Assembly (NCBI GenBank): GCA_022828595.1 | Contig: JAKGHH010000001.1 | Location: 142,557,017 to 142,621,016 of the forward strand | From: Nelumbo lutea | Taxonomy: Eukaryota; Streptophyta; Magnoliopsida; Proteales; Nelumbonaceae | Reading direction: 5' to 3' | DNA: 64,000 bases | Shown: in pieces, positions 23,409 to 33,740 of the stretch | Layout: the number at the start of each line of letters is the position of its first letter | How positions within the stretch are numbered: the first letter of the stretch is position 1 | Program-made: the position numbers and the translations under genes | Notes under the pieces: model-generated | Database searches by the model: none | The model's input: the letters and a program-made list of their open reading frames with translations, nothing else | What the model was told of the DNA's origin: nothing

Positions 23409-23600
23409 TTGAAGGAATATTTCACTCTAACACAATACAACCCTTCATCCTGCATTCAGTTACCTGATACTCAGGCCTTAGAGTATGAAATTAAGTCAAG
23501 TACAATCCAGATGCTTCCATCCTTCTATGGGAACTCAAGTGAGGACCCATACAAGCATATAGATGAGTTCTTGGAAATATGTTCAATTGTAAGGACGTAG
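23409..23600 (+). pseudogene. gag fragment of element D
   Basis: The open stretch KEYFTLTQYNPSSCIQLP, followed by IQMLPSFYGNSSEDPYKHID and EFLEICSIVRT, matches the characteristic start of Athila-type gag proteins (EYFTP..., FHG..EDPYHHIDEFLEIC). It stops after 63 codons. The rest of gag is missing and the next coding segment is already the protease region. Confidence 0.75.
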
Positions 23601-23689
23601 AAAAAGAGCCTAAAGTGAACCAGTTTGTAGTCCCCTTTCCTACCGCACTCACAACTAGGTTGTCACGAAAAAAAGAAAGAGATTCGCAA

Positions 23690-24360
23690 TGAGGAGGTCA
23701 GGGAACTTTTCACACAAGTATACATTAACATCCCGCTCCTCGATGTGATTCAACATGTCTCGGCTTATGCAAAGTTTCTGAAAGAGCTATACACCCAAAA
23801 GAGGGAGCCACGATCGGCCTCACAAAAAGTGATGCTCTTAGCAGATGTGAGTGTGGTCCTCCTGAACCAACTTTCCCAGAAAATGAAAGACCCGGGTGCT
23901 CCTCTTATTAGTGGTACAATTTCTAGAATCACATTTGATAGGGCCCTATTGGATCTAGGGGCTAGTGTGAACCTGCTTCCATCCATTATTTATGAAAGGT
24001 TCAGGGTTGGCAAGTTGAAATCTACCCTAGTAATTCTATAACTTGTTGATTGGTCAGTTAAGACTCCTCGAGGTATCATCGAGGATGTCATAGTCAGGAT
24101 AGAAAACTGTTATTTCCCTGTAGATTTTGTTGTCCTAGACATGACCCCAACCAAAAAACTAAACCACAACTTGATAATCTTAGGATAGCCGGTTTTAGCA
24201 ACGACTAATGCAAATATCAATTGTAAATTGGGGGAAATGGACATCTCATTTGGGTAGAAAAAGGTCCAATTAAATGTTTTGAATGCCTCTAAGCATCCAA
24301 ACCTAGGGGAAGATAAAGGCAGTGGGGGCATAGTGGACAATCTCGTGGATGACCTACCTA
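23690..24360 (+). pseudogene. Protease region of element D (Athila type)
   Basis: The upstream linker INIPLLDVIQHVSAYAKFLK and the aspartic-protease-like core ALLDLGASVNLLP are typical of Athila proteins, which naturally have D-L-G-A-S instead of D-S/T-G. The flap and following strands (TPRGIIEDVIVRI, FPVDFVVLDM) are still readable. Stops occur near 24040, 24187 and 24258. The sequence then runs to the 3' LTR without any RT. Confidence 0.75.
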
Positions 24361-24997
24361 CCCCTTGGTTAGCCTGATTCGGTCCTGGTTGGTATGAAAA
24401 TGAAAGTGAGTATGAGAGCTTGGATGAGAGAGATGATTAGTTGCGTCTAGCCGAAGATGTTAAACTTAACAGTGGTTGGGAGGCAACACAACGTAATTTT
24501 TTTAGTTAATTTTAGGATTAGAGTTTTTTATTTTCTTGGTTCAAGACCAGGTGGCATACCTTGAACCCCTTAAAAAAACCCTACTCGTTATTCCCTTTGG
24601 CCCAAATCTTCCTTACATCATTCTAGTCATGCCATTAGGGACAATGGCATTTAAGTTGGGGTAAGGAAAGAGAGAAAATTTGAAAAAAAAAAGTGAAGCT
24701 AAGCCTTTAAAGATGGAGAATTAAAATTTCACAGAAATTTTTAAAATTTTCCATTGAAGAGATTACCAAACAAAAAAAGTTAAGGAAACTGATAAAAAAA
24801 TATTGAATTATGTAGAAATTGGTAGCAAGTGATAGGAGTCAAAATGGTCCTATTTGAGTATTGTCTATACTGTTTAAAAATTGGAAAATACTCCCAAGTT
24901 TGCCCCTATCAAGATAGGAAGAGAGATTGAGAAATTAGACAAAATTCTTCAAATTGATAAGAGACAGTGGACTACTCTGAACTGTGTTGCAAAAAAA

Positions 24998-25030
<33 letters not shown>

Positions 25031-25530
25031 ATAAAATGTCAATGGACACCCTAAACTTGGTAACCGGGTCTCTTCACCTAACTTAAGTGTTGAAATTCGT
25101 GTCAAATGGAAAATGAAATGCCAAAGACACTTACCTAACACTTAGTAACTGGGTCTCTTCACCTAAGTCAAGTGTCAAGATTCATGTAAAACAGTGAAAG
25201 GTTACAATAAAAATAAGTTCAGGGGTAGAAATCCGTTATCAGAAATAATAAGAAGAATACCTGTTTGATATTAAAATCAATCTCTTCTTATCAAGACAAT
25301 TTGCAAATGAAAGGGTAAATAAGATTTTTAAACCATGTTTTGTAACATTCAAAATAAGACAGTTTTACCCCTAAAGCCCAATATCGAGATCTATATAGAG
25401 TTTGAGAATGCTGGAATCAGGATGCTTGATTAATTCTGTTAGGGATGACCTTGTAATGGGAAAGATCTATAGACTCATTGTAGTTTTAAGGTTGCATTGC
25501 TAAGGGACTAGCAATGTTTAAGTTAGGGGG
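24361..25530 (+). other. 3' non-coding part of element D
   Basis: No RT, RNase H or integrase remnant on either strand. A (GA)n run lies at about 25003-25031. The stretch ends with the polypurine tract at 25521-25530. Confidence 0.65.
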
Positions 25531-26917
25531 TGTGATAACCCTACATTTTGATGCCTTAAGGGCATCAATCAGGGGTATTTCTGGCCTTAGAGTAGTCAAA
25601 GTGTACCACTTTCCTAGTTAAAATCAATTATGTGACCTCTGAGGATCTCTATCTAAATTATGTACCTAGTTTTCTAGGCTGAAGTGTAGTTTTTGGGAAG
25701 CTGGTGTGAAGACCAGCTGAGATAGGAGTGCTTTTGTAAAGAACTAAAAATGGGAGGGTGCCTCCTATCTGCTAAACCCAGTTGGCACTCACTCTATTGT
25801 ATTACCATGCTCTCCTCTCCTTAGAAAACCCTATGGAGTCTTTTTAACCTAATCTTTTCACTCTTAGCAAACCCTAACCGCCCCTAGGTATTTACTCTCC
25901 ACCCTCCACCTCTTTTAATCTCAACTACTCATTTTAGGGCTCTCCTTTATAGCTTATAAACCCTAGGGTGCTAGCTATTCTGATAATCCTCACCATTTAG
26001 CCCCTTACCTCCAAATCTCAGTCACTACCTCCATCTTATATCCCAACCATTCAATCTAGGGCACCACCTATTCTTTTAATCTTAACCTTTCAACCCTAGA
26101 TCTTTTAATCTACACCCTCCATTTATGGGCACCCAAATCTCAGCCCTACATAATATTGGGTGCCCTCTCCTTTTATTCTTAGCCATAGGATCACCCCAAA
26201 ACCATCTTAGTCATCCATTAGAAACCCTAGGGCATCCCTAACTTTGCTAAATCCCAGCTGTTGCCCCCCATCTTTCTCCCTATTTCTAGTTGTGTCCACC
26301 ATTCTCTATAAAAAGGGTACTAAGAGCCCTATAGAAGGGGTTGGTCAATTCACCCAGGTAAGAAGGAAGGTTGATCTTGAGAAGTTCAAGGGTAGAGGAA
26401 GAGGAGGACGCCCGAGCAAGAGGAGGGGTTCCTAATTACAGTTCGCTAACACCACTACTGCCACCTCTGGATTTGAATCCCCACCATTTTTTCTTCAGTT
26501 TTAGAATTACTTTCTGTTCTTTAATTTCCAGTTCATTTTTTCTTCCTACAAATTTTACTTTTATTAGATTTAATTTGTACTTTATTACTTTTCTATAGAT
26601 CTGAAATTCGGCCAAGTAAGACAGAAGGCCTAGCTTGAGAAGTTCGAGGGTCGAAGGAGAGATCCGGAGACTACTACCTTTGATTGGATTCTCAAACATT
26701 TTTATTTCGGTCCTTTTATTTATTTGTTTCTGTTATTTATTTATTTTTATGCACTTGTTATTCTCAGTACTGTTTGAATTTGGTTTTAATGAAGTCCATT
26801 TTTTTAATTAATTAATTTTATATTTCTGTAACTCCCCTTTGTGTTCTCTCTCCCGGATTTAAGTACGTAATTATTTTTCCCCTGCTTCCCTGTGGATACG
26901 CGCTTCCGGACACACCA
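25531..26917 (+). repeat. 3' LTR of element D
   Basis: 1387 bp from TGTGATAACCC to ggacacacca. A local duplication occurs inside it: taagaaggaaggttgatctt near 26360 resembles taagacagaaggcctagctt near 26617. The following acaag would be the right target duplication, but the left one is lost with the 5' LTR start. Confidence 0.8.
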
Positions 26918-27440
26918 ACAAGCTAGGTGAGCTACACCCCGATAGTACCACTCTACCTCGGTCCCTCATCCCCCCCAGGTACCTCGGCGATATACCTCTT
27001 CCAACCTCGACTATGGTGCCATGTTTCTTCGCCCTTGCCCAAGTTAACACTTAAAGGAATTCTGCAGCCAGGTGAGCCACACTTCGAACATGTGGCCTTG
27101 CCTTGTCTCCCAATGCCCTAACTACTTAAAGCGAGCGTGCAAGAAAACTATATGTGCTATGAGCAAACTATACATGTTTTTGCATGTTGTGGTCTCATTG
27201 TTCAAAGGGGCAATGACCTCTCAAAAAATAAAAAAGAGAGAAGAAGAAGAAGAAAAGAAAGAAAGAGGAGAAAAACACAACATATATAAAAAATGGCTTA
27301 ATTCGTCATTGTATTTCTATACTACCTTTACAAAAAGTTTTTTGATGCCTCATGGGCCGAACATATGTAAATTCACAAAAAAAGAAGAAAGAGAAAATAG
27401 CATAACATCTGAACAAAAATGAAAGGGGGGAGATCCATGC

Positions 27441-29507
27441 CTAGGCCTTGCCGTCAGTAGGAGGAGTGGAGTCATCATCAGCCTGGGCTTTGCCAGGAGC
27501 ATCTGGAATCACCTGCAGACCCTTGATGTCACGTGGAATCACTTGCAGGAGTGCCTTATTCGTGTCTTTGATCCTACCGAGATAGGATGCTGACGCGTAC
27601 TCCGCGAGCGCATCCATAAACTCGGAGGACTTCTTGAATGCCTCCATTGCTTTGGATGTTGCCTTCTTTGCCTGCTCCACTGATGCCACAGCCTCGGTAG
27701 CCCTTCCTTCTGCATCGGCTACCTGCCTCTCTGCCTCAGAGACAATGCTCTTCAGACGAACCCTCTCCATCTGCTCCATGGAAAGACCCTGTCACGCCTC
27801 TTTCAGCTGTATCATGAGGCATTCCCGAACTGACTACTCGTCCAAGAATGCCTTCCTAAATTTATGGTATTTTTCTTCAGTGGAAGTAGCTGTCTTCTAA
27901 AGCCTCTCCCTTTCCTTCTAGAGCTTCTCCTTGGCAGACTTTTGGAGCCACTACTTCTCCTTCTCCAGCTTGTTAATGTGAGACATCGCTAGCCTCGTCT
28001 GGTCCCCCAACCCAACAAAATGTAGGCATGCTTGCAACAAAATCAGTTAGTGAACAAAAGAAGAGGAAGAGAAGGAAATACATAAGATACAAAGAAAAAA
28101 TATATATATATATATCTTACCTCGGCCAGATGGTACAAGCCCTCGTCGTAGATGGCTTTGGGGTTGCTCTACAGCAAGCGGTAACGATCCCTCAGCAAGA
28201 TCAACCTACTCACCAAGGTCTGGCTGACCCCTTTCGACTCCCCTTCATGGAGCTACCATTGCGGACATAATACCTTATCAGCACCCTTGGCTCTCTTGGG
28301 GAGCCCCTGCATAGATGGTGGAGTTGAAGAAGGCCTGAATCGACGCTCCCCAGGTGCAGGTCTCCTCACCACATCTTCGGTCGGGCATTCAGCGTTGGCC
28401 ACCTTCCACAGCAGCTCCTCCCTTGGCATGTCTCCGACGGGCCTCTGTCGATCCGTCTCAGCCCCCTCTGTGGGCCTCTTCGGCACCAACACTGATTTTT
28501 GGCCCCCTCCGATGGTCTCTTGGCCCCCTCAGTGAGCTTCTAGGGCACCACCACCAGTTGTTTCCCCTTGGCAGGAACGTGTTGATTTCCCCCCTTTGCT
28601 GAGATAGGGGGGCAACCTCTTCGCCAGGCCGCTTCAGCATCTGTGCCCTTGCTTTCTTCCCAACTTGCTTCGTGCAGGCCTTCTTGAGTAGTCACTGCTT
28701 AGCGTAGGGCTAATCCTAGTGAACACTAGGGGAACCTCCTCCTCCACCAGCGGCTTTGCCTGGGCTGTCCCCATCACATGCAGATGAGCCACGGCAGTAG
28801 CCTCCTCGTCTTGGAGTGGAGGGGGACATCTTCCCCCACTCAGACTTGAACCTCTATCCTTCGGGGCAGGAGACATAGAAGAATTTGTCCTTCCACTCGT
28901 GGATAGATGAGGGGTTGTGCATTGGCTTCCCTCTTCGGGTATGGAAGTGGTACATGTTGACCTTGGAAGTGTGCTTCCTCGGCACAAACATGGCCCGAAA
29001 CATTTTTGGTGTCAGATCTACATCCCAAAGCCGAGCCCACACCAACACCACTATTATGGTCCTAAGGGTGTTGGGGATGAGTTGACTGATAGTGATACCA
29101 TACCACTCTAGTAACTCAGAGACTAAGGAAGGGAGAGGAAATCTAAGGCCAGACTCTAAAAAATGCTAGTAAATACAGATTCCCCCCTCGTCAGGGGTCC
29201 ACGGTTAATCACCTACGTTGGGAACCCTAAGATCATAGGATCAGGGTATGTGGAATCTCCTCGCCAGGGATTTGACCTGGCCCACCTCTAAGGAGTTGTC
29301 AAACTCCAAGCGTGGGACACCAGCGTCAGCCACCCTTCGGGCAATGCTCCCTTCCACCGGTCCAACGGCGAGCTCTACAACATCTTCCCCCTCGATTAGA
29401 GGAGACCCTTCGGGCTCCCTCGGTGACGCTGATGCGGCACTTTCATGGGGAGAGTCATTGCCCCAGTGGCAGCCCCCGACACCCCCAATGGCTACCCTTT
29501 CCCTCAA
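27441..29507 (-). pseudogene. Antisense accessory ORF of element A: conserved N-terminal domain plus C-terminal coiled coil, with one intron
   Basis: Read on the minus strand. From 29507 there is a Glu/Ser/Pro-rich start. Next comes RFPLPSLVSELLEWYGI, SQLIPNTLRT and then FVPRKHTSKVNMYHF and SSIHEWKDKFFYV (about 29150-28854), the pattern of the plant-transposon-like domain found in antisense ORFs of some Tat-group gypsy elements. A proline/charged spacer follows. A good splice donor (GAG/GTAAGA at 28120) and acceptor (TTGCAAG at 28031) define a 90-nt intron. After it, from LAMSHINKLEKEK to KKSSEFMDALAEYASASYL, the sequence is a heptad-rich coiled coil ending at 27441. Stops and shifts break it at several points, including TGA upstream of 27779. 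The function of this protein family is unknown to me. Confidence 0.7.
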
Positions 29508-30307
29508 TACTGCTATCTCTTACCGATGAGGGGCAATGGCCCAGGAACCTAACAAGGAGAAAGGAGACGGGGCCTGAGGAGAGCTCCCTCCTGAGGTGTT
29601 TGGGAGTTCATGGCACTTAGGGCCGAAGTTTGAGAAAGACATCGTGAATTACCTAGATGGTGAGGAAGGTGAAGACTGGGTGTCCTGAAGGATTGAGAAC
29701 CTGGGATCTATGTTCACTGGATAGCAAGGGCGCCTAAGTTTAAATGACAGGGAAACGGACGACCCAAATCTTGCTATATTCGATGGTTGAGGCACCTCTG
29801 CTTCCACTATCCAACCATAATGCGCCACTTGGCACTCGCCCTCGAAAGACGAAACGATGCCCAAGCAACGGCTTAGATCACTACGGATCCAATAGTCATA
29901 GGAATTGCCCTCAAAAGATGAAACGACACTGGGTGAACCATGAGGCTCACCCGCCACAACCTACTGGGTGAACCATGGGGCCCGCCCATCACGACCCACT
30001 GAGCGAACTGCTCAGCCCAGCAAAAACACGCTTATTTGGGTGGACCCCTAACGCGACTTGACCATACATGACACGGACCATCCCCGCTAACCTGAGGCAT
30101 CCACACCACACGCATCTTCAAACCGATGAGAAGGGAAGGCGCATACGAGGTAAAAGTGATGCCACTACAGAATACCCCTCGACTGACGAACCCAAAGGCA
30201 TAACTGTCGCTACTCCGGACGATCGAAGCTGAGGCCTTACCTCGACTATCATCTCCATTACTAGCCGAAGTCAAGACCTCACCTCAGCCTCGGGATTGGG
30301 GGGCAAG
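29508..30307 (+). other. 3' internal non-coding region of element A
   Basis: No domain was recognised. Its last 120 bp resemble positions 90-204 of the window. It ends with the polypurine tract gggattggggggcaag directly before the LTR. Confidence 0.65.
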
Positions 30308-30985
30308 TGATGTGGGCTAGCCAGGCCCTACCCATTATGGGCTAAGATGTCCGACTCACTAATGCCTGACAGCTCCAGCCACAACAGGGGGAGCCCTGTT
30401 GCCTTTGTACGGAGCCAACCGCGGAGCAATTAGGTGTACTCGCAAGGACCTGTCTCTTGACTTTGTACCACTCTCATCTGATGCATTCATCTCCACTTGC
30501 TTCTAGCTCGCTCAAGTATAAATATGAGGTAACTCTCTCTTGACAAGTGATCCAGTTCCCAGAATCCTGATACAGCTCCCTCATTTACTTCCAGTGCCTT
30601 GAATTAAATCCTTGCACCTACCTCGCTTCATTATCATTTACTCCTAGGGACCTAGTGCATTCGAGGACTACCATTGAGGCCTCGTCTGCACCTTTCCCCA
30701 CCTTACGTCTCGTACTAACTTGAGCATCAGAGTCTCCACCTCGGGTCTTCACCCAAGGCCTCTGACATCTCTTGTTTTGCAGTATCTCAAATCTCTAGGG
30801 ACCTCGTCACCGAGCCAACGACCTGCAATTCTTGACTTCTATCGTATTCAGAAGGGAACATCTTGCCTCGGCCTACAGTCCTCGACCTCGGCTCACCCTC
30901 CCCTGAATCCTCAAATCCTTCAGCCTGTCTTTCAGACTTAAGGGCGAATTTACTTCGTTGCGCTCGGCTAATTTGGGCAGCAAAA
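30308..30985 (+). repeat. 3' LTR of element A
   Basis: 678 bp, colinear with the 5' LTR but with many substitutions and indels. It contains the TATA-like tataaatatgagg near 30519. It is followed by cctga (30986-30990). Confidence 0.8.
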
Positions 30986-30990
30986 CCTGA

Positions 30991-31224
30991 AATATAGTAA
31001 AGTTGTCGTATAAAATGTTGCTGCTCATCAATAGGCAATGCCGCAATAGTTTCTGCCGTCCAACACATGGAAAACCAGGCCTTATCCCACCAAAATTCAT
31101 AAACGACGACAAGGGCAACGCCCTTGTTCACTTTAACTAATGGGCAAAACCAATCCAACCATAAAGAGAGATGATCTTCAGCTATCCCAACAACTGTCAA
31201 ACCCTCGATTCCATATATTAGCAT
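30991..31224 (-). other. Unrecognised minus-strand open frame beside element A
   Basis: An ATG at 31224 opens 78 codons of non-repetitive, Trp-rich sequence (MLIYGIEGLTVVGIAED, FWWDKAWFSMCW, ETIAALPIDEQQHFIRQLYY). The frame then runs on into the LTR of A, where it is meaningless. A tatatttcagg just before the LTR looks like a possible splice acceptor on the minus strand. I do not recognise a family. It could be a gene fragment cut off by the insertion of A, or chance. Confidence 0.3.
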
Positions 31225-33740
31225 ACATCCCCCCTGCTCACACCCCTATTAATTAATTAGAACCGATGTCTTAGTTAATTGACTATAACTACAGGCCAAA
31301 CGTCCAACTTTCACAATAAGCCAAACGGGTATGAAATTTGAATTGAACAGAGGTATTAATATATTATTACACCTGTAACCGATATTGAAATGGTCTTCTT
31401 GCCACATCATCACTGCCAAGTGGGTGAAGAAAAGAGAGTGTTTTCCCTCTTCCGGAAAGGATTCTAGACCTTCCTCTCCAAAAAGTTTATTCAGGGCTGG
31501 AATGCAAGGGTGTTGCTTGCTCGCTAAAAGGACAACCCAAGCGTTTCTCAGTTTATGACCAAGCAGGGAAAAGGTGAATGAAACTGCAATTCAATTGCCT
31601 ATTTTCTTTTGTTATCCTTCTTGAGTGATAAAACATCTTTATTGCCTCCCAAGCTCCTCGTGTCGTGAGCCTCAGTACTACTCTCACATGTTACCTTAAG
31701 TGGTTTTGATAATACATCCAAAAGATGCATTGCCTCTTAAGTCAATTTCGGAACAACACTTACTGTGATCTGTAAAGTGGGCCGGGTATGCAGGAAATAT
31801 GATGACATGAATAAGATGAATTTAGCAAGTAAGTAAAAAAAAAATTCAGAAATGGGACAAAATATGAAATTTCATCGAACACGCGAGATAGTACGCAGAC
31901 TGTGAAGTGGGGCGTGTCTTTCTTTAATTTTTCTTTTTTTAATTAATAAAATAATGTGAAATAGGGCTGATAAAAATTCTGAAATACATGTCTTAGTTGC
32001 TTAATTTAATCGAGAGAAGGGCCAGGCTACACTAGAAGCTTGATGGGCTTGATGGACCATATCAAATTATCAAGCACATTATGTAATTGATTCTGAGTTT
32101 CTTTAGGAGGGAAGCATTGATGAGAAACTTTTAGACCTCCATTCCAATAATAACCACGTGGCAAGCTACAGATAACTAGATAAGGGTTTATTCTACATCT
32201 ACATCTACATTATTATGGTATAAATGGTGTTGCTTTATTTTTTATATATAAAAGTAAGAAATTGCTTTATTCAATTGTGATCTTTTCTCTTCTCTGCTTT
32301 TGGTTTAGGGGGTACTGCATCACAGCATCAGAAATCAAAATCACTCCCTTTGTACGATCAACGTATCCTGCTCCACCGCCTGTCCTCGCCCTATTGCTTT
32401 TGTGGTCAAAAACTCCTCTCCCACAATTGGTAGCCAAAATTCCTTCTCTACTGTATAGTTTGCAGTTTATAGCCGTAAACACTCCACATCGTCAGTGTAC
32501 GTGTTACCTTCCGTTCTGAACAGACACCTTCCCCCGCCATTCATTCAAAGTGAACTTTTCATATGTTACCCCTTACCCACATGCACTGATGCAGATGCAA
32601 TTACTCACCTCTCCAGGTGTAAGTTGGAAGAGAACCTCCTTTCCCACGGCCCCACCACCCCACCAGGCACCAGGCACCAGGCCACCACGCAATAAAGTAG
32701 ATCAGGGCTGTTTTGGGTATTCTCTGCATTCATTAGCTTGGTATCTTGATTCTGGTTGTAAATTCATTTCGTCTGATAGCTCCACGTGGTCGATATCACG
32801 CCACATCGGATGATTCACGTGGGTGTGCCACGTTAACACGTTGGAGGCTACCCATCCCAAATACAGAGATCATCTCGTCAATTCCTGCAGTCCACGCGGT
32901 GGTCACTCCACGAGCGCCCACGACGAGCTGTTCCCCCCCACACTTCCTCTCTTTTTTTTAATTCATTTCTTTACTATTGTTATCATTACTTTACCTATTA
33001 AAAATTAATTTTAGTTAATGAAATAATAATAAAATCGGGCCGAATATTCGAGGCCGAATCGCGAGAGGAGGATAGATATATTGATGGGGCCCACGCGACA
33101 CATCAGAGTCCGGCCCAGCTGATCATCACGTGTCCCCGGGAACAACAGTGGACGAGAACATTCCACGCATGCATGAGGGAATCTACACCTTCCCTCTCTA
33201 ACACGAAACGAGAGTACATGTCAGCATTTAAAATCCACGAAAATATTCGCGCCCCAGTCTGAGTTAACATTTCAATTCAAGGAGACCACTAGGTCCATCC
33301 TTCGAGAGAAAAATGACACGTGGAGGCACCATACTGTCCTTTAGGGTCGGATTTTGGTGCGTAAAATCCTAGACTGCCTTGTCCTCGTTTGTAGAAGGGA
33401 AGGATGCAAGCAATATGCTAATACCTTCGAACTTCGAAGGAACAGGTAGGGCCTTTTCTTTTTTCTTTTCCTTTTTATCCTTTTATTTTTTATTTAACAC
33501 TGTGGAATGACATAGCTACCCTTCTATGTCATCCTTACCCATTCAGAGAATTTTCGTGTTTTTAAGGAAGAGCAGGGTGGTTTCCATAAATCGCTGTTAC
33601 TTGACTTTCCCCTTATTTTCGGTTTTAAATTTCTTTATCGTTTTCTCTGGTGCCGGGCGGAGTTGTAGGATAATAGAAAGACGGAGCTGGGAAGTGATCG
33701 AGATTTGGGGGATTTTGGAAAGGATTTTGTAGGAGAAGCG
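31225..33740. other. Intergenic DNA and promoter region of the B-box gene
   Basis: No repeat or coding domain was found between 31225 and about 32700. From 32780 the DNA is less AT-rich and carries several CACGTG sites. Pyrimidine-rich runs at 33450-33495 lie in the probable leader or proximal promoter. No convincing TATA box was fixed. Confidence 0.5.
32783..33322. promoter_or_regulatory. Cluster of G-box (CACGTG) sites upstream of the B-box gene
   Basis: Perfect CACGTG hexamers lie at 32783-32788, 32816-32821, 33127-33132 and 33317-33322, and another farther out at 32155-32160. G-boxes bind bZIP and bHLH factors such as HY5, PIFs and ABFs, which fits a light- or stress-regulated B-box gene. 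Use in vivo is inference. Confidence 0.55.

Larger units (their letters stand above)
20690..26917 (+). mobile_element. Element D: Athila-like non-autonomous gypsy element nested in A
   Basis: A partial 5' LTR (20690-21086) and a 3' LTR (25531-26917) share a long block: gagggtcgaaggagaga, ggattctcaaacattttta, and the end ttccggacacaycaa. The sequence after the 5' LTR, tttttggtgtcgttggctgg, resembles the usual Athila/Tat primer-binding region. A polypurine tract (agttaggggg) precedes TGTGATAACCC at 25531. The interior holds an Athila-like gag fragment and protease but no RT, RNase H or integrase, so it would need enzymes from another element. The 5' LTR lacks roughly 1 kb at its left end, probably through a deletion that also removed some of A. 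Confidence 0.82.
12156..30985 (+). mobile_element. Element A: 18.8-kb Tat-like Ty3/gypsy retrotransposon, with nested element D
   Basis: The LTRs lie at 12156-12791 and 30308-30985, both starting TGATGTGGGC. The order is primer-binding site, gag, protease, RT, RNase H, integrase on the plus strand, then a long 3' region with an antisense ORF, then a polypurine tract. That order places it in Ty3/gypsy. The large size, the CX2H-type gag knuckle and the antisense ORF after integrase point to the Tat group. Five-base flanks are cctaa and cctga, an eroded duplication at best. The element is dead: many in-frame stops, a small number of indels, a catalytic change in integrase, a fourfold internal duplication and a nested 6.2-kb element. 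Confidence 0.9.
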
